Shown here: positions 33,504 to 45,631 of the stretch, piece by piece | Layout of the letters: the number at the start of each line of letters is the position of its first letter | How positions within the stretch are numbered: position 1 is the stretch's first letter | The notes under the pieces: model-generated | The model's database searches: none | Seen by the model: only the letters and a program-made list of their open reading frames with translations | What the model was told of the DNA's origin: nothing | Translations under genes and position numbers: made by a program | From: Gerris lacustris | Taxonomy: Eukaryota; Arthropoda; Insecta; Hemiptera; Gerridae | Direction of reading: 5' to 3' | Length of the DNA: 64,000 nt | NCBI GenBank assembly: GCA_951217055.1 | Contig: OX578280.1 | Span: forward strand, 42,907,882 to 42,971,881

Positions 33504-33806
33504 CCATTTTACCCCCCTCCTAAATGAAAATATGACAAGAATGTACATAACAATAATTATTACTTTTTTCAAAGAGCTTTTCAACGATATGCATCATTAA
33601 GGGTATCCATTACTTTGACATTTGTACCCCGTACCCCTGAGGACCAAAATTTTAATTTTTTAATCTCATGTAGGCAGTGGCATTCACCTTGTTTTGAAGG
33701 AAAAGTGAGTAAATATTCATCAAATTGGGATAAAAATGTAGATTTGTATAAAGAACATAGAAATATATATTAACACACACATATGTTGACTTTTATATAT
33801 ATAGAT

Positions 33807-34168
33807 TTATTCGGTAATTATAATTAATAACTATCTAATTAAATTAAGGTTTAAATATAAACCCATTTAAGTTAAAGGCAGCACCATTATAAAATTGTTT
33901 TAAAACTAACCGCAACTTAGAGGTAATATTTATATAATATAATTATTAATGTTTCTAGACAATAAATTATAAAAGGAGACTTTATCTAGTCAAGATGCTA
34001 TTAACTTGAGATAATACTTTCTTTAATTACTCTTGTCATCCTGTGAGCAAAGAAAGGTATTTAATTTTGTGGTTATTTTCAGACAGAGCCAGAATAAACT
34101 ATTTTATACTATATAATTACGTACTTACTTATAATAATATTATCATATTAATGATGTTACTAATTTAT
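33807..34168. other. Non-coding AT-rich gap
   Basis: Nothing recognised. Confidence 0.5.
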
Positions 34169-35082
34169 CACATGTTAGTGTAATATAAAAGGTCTCTAAA
34201 TAGTTTCACAACAGTTTGTTGTATCAGTTTACTAATACAAATGTTTTAAATAAAATGTTAAGGTTTATAACATAATATGTTGTATGGTAACAACTACATA
34301 TCCGTGGGATGGTCCTAATGCCCTGTAAACCACATGTTCATGTAATCCCTCATTAATCACATGTTAGTGTAATATAAATGGTCTCTAAATAGTTTCACAA
34401 CAGTTAGTTGTATCAGTTTACTAAAACAAATGTTTTAAATAAAATGTTAAGGTTTATAACATAATATGTTGTATGGTAACAACTACATATCCGTGGGATG
34501 GTCCTAATGCCCTGTGAACCACATGTTCATGTAATCCCTCATTAATCACATGTTAGTGTAATATAAATGGTCTCTAAATAGTTTCACAACAGTTAGTTGT
34601 ATCAGTTTACTAATACAAATGTTTTAAATAAAATGTTAAGGTTTATAACATAATATGTTGTATGGTAACAACTACATATCCGTGGGATGGTCCTAATGCC
34701 CTGTGAACCACATGTTCATGTAATCCCTCATTAATCACATGTTAGTGTAATATAAATGGTCTCTAAATAGTTTCACAACAGTTAGTTGTATCAGTTTACT
34801 AATACAAATGTTTTAAATAAAATGTTAAGGTTTATAACATAATATGTTGTATGGTAACAACTACATATCCGTGGGATGGTCCTAATGCCCTGTGAACCAC
34901 ATGTTCATGTAATCCCTCATTAATCACATGTTAGTGTAATATAAATGGTCTCTAAATAGTTTCACAACAGTTAGTTGTATCAGTTTACTAAAACAAATGT
35001 TTTAAATAACATTTTAAGGTTTAAAAAATATGGTATATGGTATCAACTACACGTCCGTGGGATGGTCCTAATGCCCTGTTAA
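34169..35082 (+). repeat. 189-bp satellite, about 4.9 copies
   Basis: Unit starts with CACATGTTAGTGTAATATAA fall at 34169, 34358, 34547, 34736 and 34925, an exact 189-bp spacing. Each unit includes ATATCCGTGGGATGGTCCTA, ATGCCCTGT and CACATGTTCATGTAATCCCT. Middle units are nearly identical; the last is more diverged (CACGTCCGTGG) and breaks off near 35082, about 60 bp before a family A copy. Confidence 0.96.
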
Positions 35083-35140
35083 AGGCAACCGTTATTGACA
35101 GAATTGTATTGAAGAGTTCAAATCTTTATCATTCAAATAT

Positions 35141-35701
35141 AGACTGCCAATTGGTGTGGCACATAGCTTCCTCGCATCCTATCAAGTCATCATTGTCAAA
35201 TGTGTTTAATTTTTTCCCCGTTTTTTTAATTTGTTAAAATTGTTTTGATTTTTTACATGAATTAAAGTATCTATTTAGCAAAAGTTAAAGAGAGCAGACG
35301 GGTAAAATTAATCTGGGGCTAACTGCGGGTTACTTTTGATGAACTATAAAAGTTTCATACAAATCAGATAAGTACTTTTGAAGCAATTGGTGTAAATAAA
35401 TGTATGTTTGTGCGCATGTGGAAGAGAAACGCATGAGCGCAGAAGGTTGAAACTTATATGGGACCAAGAATGAGCTAATTATGTCCTACCATGCAAATTT
35501 TTATTAAAATCAGACTTATAATGTTTAAGATATGTTGCTTCGCAAAAATTGACCGACAGAAAGATTCGAAACCAAAAATATTGCCTATGAGATTGCCTGA
35601 TTTTTTTTTCTGATTCGGATTTCTGTGTTGGAATTTTTGAAATCGGAGACATAAAATATTTCGTTCACATAATTTCCTTTACCTTCGGTAAGCTCGGAAG
35701 C
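35141..35701 (+). mobile_element. Interspersed family A, near full-length copy
   Basis: From AGACTGCCAATTGGTGTGGC to the terminal TACCTTCGGTAAGCTCGGAA, with all internal landmarks in order and a shortened 5' third. Confidence 0.9.
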
Positions 35702-36764
35702 CATTAAAATCAATTTCGTAAATATATTTTAAAGTTACAATATTTTTGGAATTAGCGTTAACTATGAAGAGGGAATGGGTCCAAAAGCATAACGAGTAAT
35801 TATTTGCTATTTGATCTTTACAATCGAACATTATCTACACATCTTTTACACATTAATATATAATTGTTTTGCAGGTTTAGCTATCCCCCAGGTTTTCTAG
35901 ACCCGCAGAACTTGAGAGCATTGCTAAATGACTAATTTGGCTTTTGGATAATTTTCCAATGTCGAATAGCACAATCCTGTTAATTTTTTTTTGAACTTGT
36001 GGAGCCTGGAGCCTACATCACAATTAGTGTCACATTATATTGTCCTACCTCATAGTAGTTGGCATCTTATTGTCCTATTGTTCTATTATTTCATTTAACT
36101 CTAAAACATCAACTTTCAAATACATATCTCTTTTTACACATCACTGTACAATTCTGTATGTATTTTTTGTTGTTGTTGATGTACTATTAAGAATTAAAAT
36201 CTACCTTGACAATGTCAATTTGTCAGATAAAACTAACTTATTTTATATCACAAAATTAATCCCTTTTTGGTTCTTAATTTATTTCGAGATCCCTATAGTA
36301 CTTTATTCATACTTTTTTCTTCGAATTATTTAATTTTCATTAAACTTCTCATAGCTCCCTTTAAATTTTAAAGGTTCTTTATATATATTTAGACTGAGAG
36401 CCGATAGGATAAAGTTATGGAATTATAGATTAGACTTATCTGTATACATAAACCAAATTTAGAGGAACGTCACCTGGGATAACATGGCAACATGCTGAAA
36501 ACTTTGAAACCCAGAGACGTAATACATATTTATTAACAAATATTGGGTCAACGCTCCAACTTACTTCACATATCCTTTATTTAAACAATGTAAACTTGAA
36601 TAAATAGTTAATATTATAATGCCATTAAGCTCAACAAAAACTCCAACTACATATTCTTGTTTTGGTCTCGCATACCAAATAATATAAATTAATTTTATAT
36701 AACAGAAAGTAACATTTGATCATTGAAATCATTCTGAGGAAGCCTGGTGCCTTATTACTTTGTC
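35702..36764. other. Non-coding stretch with one unrecognised hydrophobic ORF
   Basis: A 97-codon plus-strand frame at 36040-36333 is strongly hydrophobic, but its composition is what AT-rich DNA gives by chance. It has no motif I recognise and no neighbouring exon. I do not call it a gene. Confidence 0.5.
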
Positions 36765-36970
36765 ATATAAAGAGAAAGTATTGTGATTGGCGCGAAAATT
36801 TAATTGTGAGGTTTTTTATGGATTTAATCGTTTTGAGATCCCCTGAGTCCAAAAAATTTGTTTCTAAAATGTTTTGTGTCTTTCGTCTGTCGTCCGTGAA
36901 GACGCGTGGAGCTTAAACTACTAGGCCAATTTTGACGAAATTTGGCATACATGTTCAGAAGAATTATAGC
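36765..36970 (+). mobile_element. Interspersed family B, 5' fragment
   Basis: TATAAAGAGAAAGTATTGTG at the left end, GGCGCGAAAATT, TGAGATCCCCTGAGTCC, GTCTGTCGTCCGTG and GGCATACATGTTCAG. It breaks off after about 205 bp. Confidence 0.85.
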
Positions 36971-37304
36971 TGTATATACACCAAGTGTATAAATCTTTAG
37001 AATAAGAAGGTTTATCTTGATTGTTTACATTCAATGGTTTGAGAAAAAATGTATCATGAATTTGTTTGCTTTTAATTTCTTCTGACGGAGTTCGTTGGAA
37101 GTGTTCATAATATAGCTAGATAAAAATTTACAACTTTTATTGTAATCACCTGACCGTTATAATGATGTTTTACTGAATATTAAAACATTAAAAGACAACC
37201 TATCATATACGCTCATCTTTTGTTAAATCGAGTAATTCATTTTGTTAATTACAATATGTTAGAACAAAATCAGTTTTTAAGTTCTTATATAAATAGTTAA
37301 TTAT

Positions 37305-37810
37305 ATTGTGATGGCGTGAAAATTTGAATTTAAAATTTTGATGGATTTACACGTTTTGAGGTCCCCATAGTAAAAAAAAGTTTTTACAAAATGTCTGTCT
37401 GTCGCTTGTCGTCCGTCGTCTGTCGCCTGAGCAGTCGCTCGGAGACTAAACTACTGGGCCGATTTTGACGTTTTATATATTCAGAATAATCATATCCCTG
37501 AGGCTAAATCGAGATATGATTTTTAGCTCCAAATTTGGGTGTGCTACCTCACAAAAACACTGAAAAAATTACTCCTCGAAAACGGTTCCGAATATTTGTA
37601 TTAAAAAAAATTCTAAAATGTAGTCCATTTAAATACAACTTTAAAGATATAAGCCGTTTTCTTGGGAGAAATCTAGTTTCTGAGATATTGACGAATATAA
37701 ATCTGAACGACGCGACGTTGCGACCTGAACGACGTTGCGACCTGAACGAGCGTTGCGTGAGAACTATTTGACTGATAATGCTCCCTAACGAATTTAGCAT
37801 GAGAATTTAA
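37305..37810 (+). mobile_element. Interspersed family B copy joined to foldback-family tail
   Basis: Family B landmarks run from TTGTGATGGCGTGAAAATTT to about 37690. Sequence then passes into GAACGACGTTGCGACCTGAA repeats, CGAGCGTTGCG and CTAACGAATTTAGC, which resemble the arm of the foldback family (6710-6785). Either the families share a tail or this is a chimera. Confidence 0.7.
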
Positions 37811-38551
37811 ATTTGCTACACATTTGTACCTACTTATGTTTTTATTCCACGGGCTACAATTCATGAACTGCAGAGCAGTATGAATGTACTGCATGAATGT
37901 ATACAAGCATGTAGACATGAATGAAATTAGAAAAATGTCTGCAAAATTGGTTTCTAATAGTAGTAGGTCCCTACAACATACCCAAATATTATAACCTGAC
38001 CTTTTTTTACAAGATATAAATATATATATATACATAAAATAAATTGCTCACGGAATATTATAAGATAAGATTTTTTTTTTCTTTTTTTTTTTACTTATTT
38101 ACTGAACTAACTAGTATTAGTATTTTTTATTTGCATCATAACCCTCACTATATTATATAAAGTAAATTACTTTTAAAATACATAACATTCATTTAATTAT
38201 TAATCATCTTTATTATCAATTTATCATGACCACATTAAAATAAGTTTGGTCATGTATAGGTTCTTCTAATTAAGTTTTCAAGAATGAGTTCTTAATAAAG
38301 GCTGTAATGAGTTAGGTTGAATGGAAGAAGGCAGCTAATATGGTGTACTCCTTGTGGGTTCGTGATGTGCAAGGCTAAAACTATTTCCATACAAATGGGT
38401 ATATCGATTCACTCCAGAATTACTTCTCACATGATTGAAAATTTGCATGTCAAAATAAAATTAGTGTCTTTCTATTTTATAAATTAAAAAAATTTCAATG
38501 AATTTTACAGATATTTAAATATTGTATTGGACTATTAGAATAACTTGTATA

Positions 38552-38553
<2 letters not shown>
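37811..38553. other. Non-coding AT-rich stretch
   Basis: Includes the 33-bp sequence at 38024-38056 shared with 16560-16592. No gene. Confidence 0.6.
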
Positions 38554-38626
<73 letters not shown>

Positions 38627-38684
38627 ATATTGTATATATTATATTAAATTATATTATTATTATATTATATTATACAAATATTAC

Positions 38685-38757
<73 letters not shown>
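38554..38757. repeat. Two long (AT)n blocks
   Basis: Near-pure AT alternation at 38554-38622 and 38688-38757, separated by an AT-only spacer; over 200 bp are almost entirely A and T. Confidence 0.95.
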
Positions 38758-38763
<6 letters not shown>

Positions 38764-40924
38764 ATATGTATATTATATTTTAAAAAGCAAAAAATTAAAA
38801 CTTAAAATTAAAACAAATATAACTATACTTTAAGAACTTCAATTTTAGGTTTCCGTTTTGATAAACCTTTTTGTCACTATACTACCTCTTAATATTATAA
38901 TAATAAAATTTAATATATTTTCTGCACTAGTCTATTGTACTGTATTTTCGTGCTTTTATTGTTCGTGTACAGCGATATTTATGAATGCATATATATATAT
39001 AACACCTTGACAAAATGTCTATGTAGAAGAAAATAATAAAGAGACCCAATTTTGTTCTATATATAGGCGACTTTCTTTTTTATCTTAGTTAAATATAATT
39101 TTTTTTAGAGTTTAATCCGAACTCATAAATAACCAGGGATTCGGGGTTTTAAAATTGATCCAGGAAATAAAACATATCCTTTATTATAGTGCCATGACTT
39201 TAATGGAGAATAAGTTTAAAAATTTGGGGCAGTAGGTTGACCTGTTTCTGTAAGACCTGTTCTGTTTAATGTTGGTTTTAAATTTAGTTATAAATATTCT
39301 TTCTTTCTTCTTTTGTATGCATTAAAATAGGCCAAGGCATTATTTTAACTTTTATTTTTCTTTTTAGTTTGCTCATATGAAAAGAACAAAAAAAAAATTT
39401 AATTCCTCTTTTGATAATAGACGAAGAACAACGGAAGTTTCCGTCACAAGTTATATTATCTGAATGTAGACAAATTTTTCAGGACTCTTCAAAAGCCATA
39501 TTATCTAAGCCATTAGTATATAATAATAATTTCTTCGAATAAGATGCATTTGACCATTATTTTTTACTCATTTCAATACTTTCCTTTCTCTTCTTTTTCC
39601 CTAATCCCTTCATTTTCAATTGGGATGAATTTCATTCCTATTCATTTTCCTATATTTACTTTTGAAATCACCTCTTAACTAAACCCATCTGAAAAATCTT
39701 AAAAAGCTAATGTATTTAAATATTAGAATGTTTTTAGGCCTTGGCATAAAAAGTTAGTTTTGAGGATATAGACCATGACATGACATGGAAAATGCTACAT
39801 CACTTAAATAAATGGTAAAAGTAAAACTTCAAGGCAACTAAAACAACCAGTAATAAACGATGGCAATGAAACAAGTATCAGGTTTCTTAGAAAAAAAATA
39901 GTTTTTATTTTATTGGGGAAATTTTTTTCTAAAATTCAACCTTAATGAGGCACGGATTAACGTTATAAAATTGAGTTGAATCTTTGCCAATATCATTTTC
40001 TAGCCAATTGCCAAATTTTAGGAAAAAGGGGAAAAAATCGAACATTGATTTCTTGTGACCACCACACAATTCAATAGTTTATTATTCTTATTATTTCATT
40101 TACTTCAAATATGAATTGAGAGATGTGCAGCATAAAGGATGCAGCTCCATGTTTTGTAAATTTGAGTAAAATGCCAGTTTTTTGCATTTTTCAAATTTTC
40201 CTATTCCGTTTAAGTAAAAATTATGTTTTCTATTTATTGTCTACATATAATCACGTAATTCAGGTATACTTGTCTTTAAAAATATTATTTCCTAATTTTT
40301 TACACCGAACAATCTAAATATTTACTTTTTAAGGCTGTGTTTGGAACAAAAAACTGGTTGTTTTTAGGATAACACTGTCAAATAAAAGCACACATCATAT
40401 TTCGAATTTATTTATCATTATTATTGTTATATATAAGTAAAAACAAGAAAAATCTGAACTAAGTATTCTGTTCTCTTATTCATCACTAAATTCATTTATA
40501 ATGGATTAACTTAACACTTCACCACAACAAAGAACAATGAAAGTTCATTATACACACAGCTAAATCAGAAGTACTAAAAGCTACCCTTGTACAAGATAGC
40601 AACTACAAAGTGTAAATCACAGAACCCACTCATTACTTTAGGGCATAAAGGAGTCAGCTCAAGGAGCTGCATTATTCTTCCACCAAATATATTAGATAGT
40701 GCACCATCTTTTGAGAAAACTATGAACTACTCAATGGATTTGCATCCTTCTTGCACCAATAGAAAGATATTTTTCTGATCATGATGTAAAATATATATAT
40801 AAACCAATATGGGGGAAAAAATAGAACCTCCTTTTTGCAGTAAGCCTCTCAATTATTGTCATGACTCCAACGGCATACATATTACTTCATTAAAAATATT
40901 ATAAAATATATCACTTTACTACAC
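38758..40924. other. Non-coding AT-rich stretch
   Basis: No gene or repeat family recognised over about 2.2 kb. Open frames at 40123 and 40587 are short and anonymous. Confidence 0.5.
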
Positions 40925-41380
40925 AAAAACTTCTGCTTGTATCAGGTTGACCTTTTACATGCCTGTTTCAATTGTACCTTGGGCGGTGTGTATGAATTTC
41001 TATTAAAATCGTTATATTAGAACGAAAGATATCGGTAAAATCGTTGTCTTTTCTATTTTAAAGGTTTAGGCCCGCTTTAATGAATTAAGCGATCGTTAAC
41101 CCTTCATTGAGGTGTCGGTGTTGATTTTACTAAAAAAAAAAAAAAAATATATTTATTTAAGAAAGTTGTTTGTCTCATTGAATAGATGAAGTAAGAATTA
41201 AGTTCCCATCCTAAAATTCCAATTTTACATTTGAAGTTCACTGTGACGCGAGCGTTGCGCGTGAATGCTTGGGCAGATAACGCTGTCCAACGAACACGTC
41301 CTGGGCATTGGTAAAATAAACATGTGTAGCGAATTCCAACTTAATCGGTCAACTTTTACTCAAGTTATCGTCATCAGTAA
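40925..41380 (+). mobile_element. Single diverged copy of the foldback-arm family
   Basis: Matches 6390-6845 in order: GCTTGTATCAGGTTGA, GCCTGTTTCAATTGT, TTAGAACGAAAGATATCGGT, GGCCCGCTTTAAT, CATTGAATAGATGA, GCGAGCGTTGCGCGTGAA, GCTGTCCAACGAAC and CGGTCAACTTTTACTCAAGT. It stops before the GACA tract. It shows that the arm exists as an independent unit. Confidence 0.85.
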
Positions 41381-42004
41381 ATTTCGTGACGGTCATTTTT
41401 TTCGGATTCACTCCCGGGTTCCAAACGCCGTAACGTGACATAAGGAACTTCGTTCTAATAAAAAAAGAAAGAAAAAAAAAAAAAAAAAAAAAATCGAAAT
41501 TTTTAAAAAGTGGTAGGTATCTTGACTTTTGGTCAAAGAATGTTCAGGATTTTTTTCAGATTATTTGCACTTTACATAAGCGATATAGAGGGGGGGGGGG
41601 GCACTTTCCACACCCACTTCAAACTCACCTACGCTTGCCCTGTCAAGGCTTATAAACAAAAATTATATATTTTTGTAATCAGCTCGAAGTACCTTTTAAT
41701 ATGATACCCCACACGGTTTTCAACAAAAAAATTACCCCTAAGTTTTTACCCTATTTTTTTTTTAGAAATAATAAGTCATTATATTTTTAAAATGTGTGGG
41801 TAGGTTCAATACACATATATGCCAAATTTCAAAGTGATCGGACGAAAGGTGTAGCCGTGAAAGCAAGTGACAGACGGACGGACGGACAGACACACTCAGG
41901 AAAATATTAGGGTCCTTGGTTTTGCCTACGAACAAGTCATAATTCGTTTTTTGTTGGTTTGTTATTATATTCAATCTTTTGCGCCATTACGTTCTACCAC
42001 GAGT
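41381..42004. other. Homopolymers and retroposon-like end
   Basis: A-rich run at about 41461-41493, G run at 41590-41600, and a family D-like end at 41790-41925 (GCCAAATTTCAAAGTGATCG, GACAGACGGACGGACGGACA, AGGGTCCTTGGTTTTGCCTA). No gene. Confidence 0.55.
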
Positions 42005-42303
42005 GAACAACTATATCTAATTAAGTACTCACCTGATTTGAATGAAATTTGAATGTTATGTAGAAGCCAGCTTACAGATGGTCCCATATTATTTAAACTG
42101 TCTTCGCAAATACAATATTGAACAAATATAAGTGTGGTACAATGAAACAACATAAAATAAATCGTTGTTTTATTAACACCTGTCTCATTTAAAATGCCGA
42201 CATTATTTTAAAGAAATGTGGATGGTTTATCGAAAGTAGACCATAGATGGTCTGATATTAATTTCAGCAAGGAAGCTATGCTCCGCAAAAATTGGCAGAC
42301 TAT
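42005..42303 (-). mobile_element. Interspersed family A, diverged copy (reverse)
   Basis: Ends in AAGGAAGCTATG ... ATTGGCAGACTA, the reverse complement of the family start, and contains GGTTTATCGAAAGTA and CACCTGATTTGAATGAAAT. Heavily deleted. Confidence 0.65.
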
Positions 42304-42340
42304 TTATTTATTCTATTCAAAATAGTTATGTAGTTTTCAG

Positions 42341-42388
<48 letters not shown>

Positions 42389-43238
42389 TGGCTTTCAATT
42401 TCATGATTTAATGTGGGATAACAAAAAGTATATTTCGTATAAATAGATGCAACATTGAAAGAGGGTTTCTTTACAAAAATATATAGATTGTGAATTTTTC
42501 ATTTAACTTTTCTTATTTAATTGCGGAAGCCTAGACTAAATAGTAATTAGAATTTTTATGAATTTAAAAAAAAACCCTAAATATACACATATCGTTCGCT
42601 CCAGGAGGCTTTGGGCTTGCCCCGACTAGGTTATATAAAAAATAAGAATAGCAAGGATAAAGCGGACTGTAGATTTGTAATATATTTGAACTGATATTAA
42701 ATTAAACTTATGACCAAAATAGAAATATATAACAGAATGAAATATTGCGGTATTTTAGCTGAATATGGAGTAAAGAAGATGAGAGTTTGGTGCTATGGTG
42801 AAGTACTATGTTGAGAAGCTTGATTCCAGCTCTTGAAAATACCATTTTCTTCCCTGGATACCACGGTGAAGTAAAGGAATTTTTTCTGGATACCAGATTA
42901 AACCAGATAAATCCTGGATACCAAGGATTTATCCGGATATAAAAATTGTTTAAATTACTTCAAATGAAAAATGGTCGGTAATGCTTACTGCACACAGGGT
43001 TGGATTCACACTTCCCTTTTTCCGCACAAATTATGGAAAAGGGCCACTATTCCCACTCCAGCCAGGCTTGCCTATCGAGATGAAGAGGGCAAGCATAGTA
43101 ATGGTTAATAAGTGTCTTGAACACGTAATTTACTTAAATAAATAATATGATGGTTGATTTTCTATAAAAAGCAACTACTAAAATGTAATAACAAAATATA
43201 AAATAAAATTACTATTTATAATATAAATTAATTGAAAA
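42304..43238. other. Non-coding stretch with A40-type run
   Basis: A poly-A run of about 40 lies at 42345-42384. A short repeated phrase about CTGGATACCA occurs three times in 42855-42925. No gene. Confidence 0.55.
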
Positions 43239-43630
43239 TAGTCTGCCAATTATTGTAGCACATAGCTTCCTTGCTTCCTGTCATATTGTTTTGATTTTTT
43301 AAATGAATTAAGGTATCAATTTAGCAAAATTTAAAGAGCACAGACGCAGACGGTTGAAATTTATCTAGAACCATCCAAATTTCATAAAAATCATATGAGT
43401 ACTTTTGATATAGGTGTAAATAAATGTATTGATTATGCACATGTGGAAAAGAAACAAATGAGCAAAGAAACAGAAACTTATAATATGGGACCAACAATGA
43501 GCTAATTAAGACCTACCATCCAAATTTCATACAAATCTGACGAGTAGTTTGTAAAACTGAGTGACTGACTCCTTTTTGAAATTGGAGACATCAAACATTT
43601 TCGTTATTCGAAACGATCACATAGATTGCG
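43239..43630 (+). mobile_element. Interspersed family A, internally deleted copy
   Basis: From TAGTCTGCCAATTATTGTAG through AGCACAGACG, ATGGGACCAACAATGAGCTA to AAACGATCACATAGATTGCG. It lacks the GACA tract region and the terminal hairpin. Confidence 0.85.
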
Positions 43631-45569
43631 TTAAATTATTAAAATAAGGGAATACATTAATTCTTAGGGTTCGATCCCAAGGATCAAAGTCGATTTTTAT
43701 TGACCATTTATCTATCCATGAATAAAAGTCAGAATTATTTTATTTTACGACTGGATAAACACAATATTCATTTATGCCGAATGTAGGATTGTGGGCAGTA
43801 AGCACTGGGTTATGCCCAATCGAAGTTTTACTCGTTTTTAGATAATAATATATAATATAAGTGAATATATCTTCAATAACTAATATTAGAGGATTTGGAG
43901 CTATAAGAATAAAGGATTATAATATTATAAATATGCATTTAAGTTTGTAATTAAATATAATAAAGATAATTTGTTTAAAGGAAAGATTGTTTATAAGAGA
44001 TTTTTCTTTTCGATTTCTTCTCGGATTTCGTTTTGTGGAATTTTACTCTGATAATCAGATTTCAACAAGGTATTTGAGAAGAAAGGGAAGAGAAGATCTA
44101 ATCGTGTTGAGATGGGGATTTCGTTGTTGAATATAAGGGGATGGTTTAACTTAACTGCGTTGAATTTATCTTAGAGACACGTGCCGGTCCAAAATAGACT
44201 CCACGTGGAGTTAGTGAAGAGTAGAGATAAGGAGCTAACTCTGGTCCAGAGAATTAAGTTCGATCAAGGCCTTCTATCAACAAAGGCTCTTCTAGATTCT
44301 AACCCAATGTGCAATTAGGTTTCTCCCGGCCCTAATAAACTTAGTAATTTTGGGTTTTATATACTTTGTCCTTATATATACTTACACTTCTCGCTTTTAC
44401 TAATATTATTGTTGATCAAGACAATTATATAGAGGACAATTCTATAGACTTAGTTATAATGCATTCAGTTTCATTCTTATATTATAAATTTACATTCCAA
44501 TGAATTTTGCCTAACCTAAGTTTTTTCTATGGTTTCCCTCAATTTACTAGGTGCAAAATGATAATCCAAAGTAAAAATTTAAAGTGAGAAATTGATAATT
44601 TAATATTTATTATTAGTTATTGCTTTGCTTACCAAAGAAAATGACCCAAGACTCCCTGGGAAAAAAATTAATTAATTAATAAAAAAATAAAATGTTTAAA
44701 AAAGTATTAATAATTTAATAAATTCCGAAATATAAAACTTTGAAACTTGGATCAGTGATTTTCATTTCCAACTATATTTCCTGAATTATATATTTTGTTT
44801 TAATAGATTCTATTTTAAGTCTGAGTTTTTGTAAGAGCATTGTCTGTAAGTTAGAGAGTTTTTCCAAACCAATCATTTATTTTAATTTTTTTCTTTCATC
44901 TATGTTTAAAAAAACAAAGTATCTGTTTTCAAGATATGATAGAAATAAAATTTATCGTGAATCATGATGTTTTACACATTTGCCTTATGTAAGTCAGTAA
45001 ATGTTTCAGCTATTCTTAAATCAATAAGGAATAAAGATGGTTTAAGCTTTTAGTAGGTTCTAATATGACTAGCCGATGTATACACTTTGCGATCACGTAC
45101 AACGGTTCCGTATTATTTTGCAGTATTTAATCCTTTAGATTTATAGAGGTTATTAATGGTAATTGAGGGAAAACCCAATACATCAAATATGTCCTTAAAT
45201 TACCTTATTCTTCTCCAAAGATTTAAAACTGTTCTAGAACTTACAACCCAAGCACATCTTGAATTCTAATTATACAACCATTTCCAACCTAATTTGTCTC
45301 TTATTTTAATTTTACTTGTCTTTCTAACTTGATAAAGGCAAAGGGAAGCATTGCCATCATTCTGATGAACCAATTTTGTTGTTTTAATATGTGAAATTTC
45401 CTTAACAGAAACTAGTTAACAGATATCAGGGAGCATTTATCATTGTAATAGCGTGAAAATCCAATGTAAATATGTCTGTCGGTTTCTCATTTTTGCGCAC
45501 ATGCATATTTGAGAAACTACTTGTCTAATTTTAATAAGATTATCCTAAAAATGTGACCTTAATAAATTT
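43631..45569. repeat. Non-coding stretch holding repeat pair member E (44238-44490)
   Basis: 44238-44490 is the inverted counterpart of 27240-27470 (shared TTCTAGATTCTAACCCAAT-like, ATTAGGTTTCTC and CCCTAATAAACTTAGTAATT-like blocks). The rest is AT-rich without genes. Confidence 0.55.
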
Positions 45570-45631
45570 TGAAAAATTTCGTTCTTCAGAATGATCATAA
45601 CGCTTCTGTGACCTACGGAATGCCCGGAAGC
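45570..45631 (+). mobile_element. Interspersed family A, 3' terminal fragment
   Basis: TTCGTTCTTCAGAATGATCA followed by a degraded terminal hairpin ending CCCGGAAGC. Confidence 0.65.

Larger units (their letters stand above)
31108..33806 (+). mobile_element. Outer interspersed repeat interrupted by a TIR element
   Basis: Left border ACTAGCTGGATACCCGTGCT then TCGATACGAAG; right border CATATGTTGACTTTTATATA. In between, a block containing CATTTTACCCCCC, TACATAACAA, AAAGAG..TTTT and a GTTGACTTTTA end occurs repeatedly: left part 31320-31434, and two further copies at 33252-33460 and 33490-33800. The TIR element 31435-33243 sits between left and right parts. I cannot name the family; such termini are common in insect interspersed repeats. 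Confidence 0.65.

Noticed and set aside
36040..36333. 97-codon hydrophobic ORF as a membrane protein
   Set aside because: Composition expected from AT-rich DNA; no motif, no neighbouring exons.
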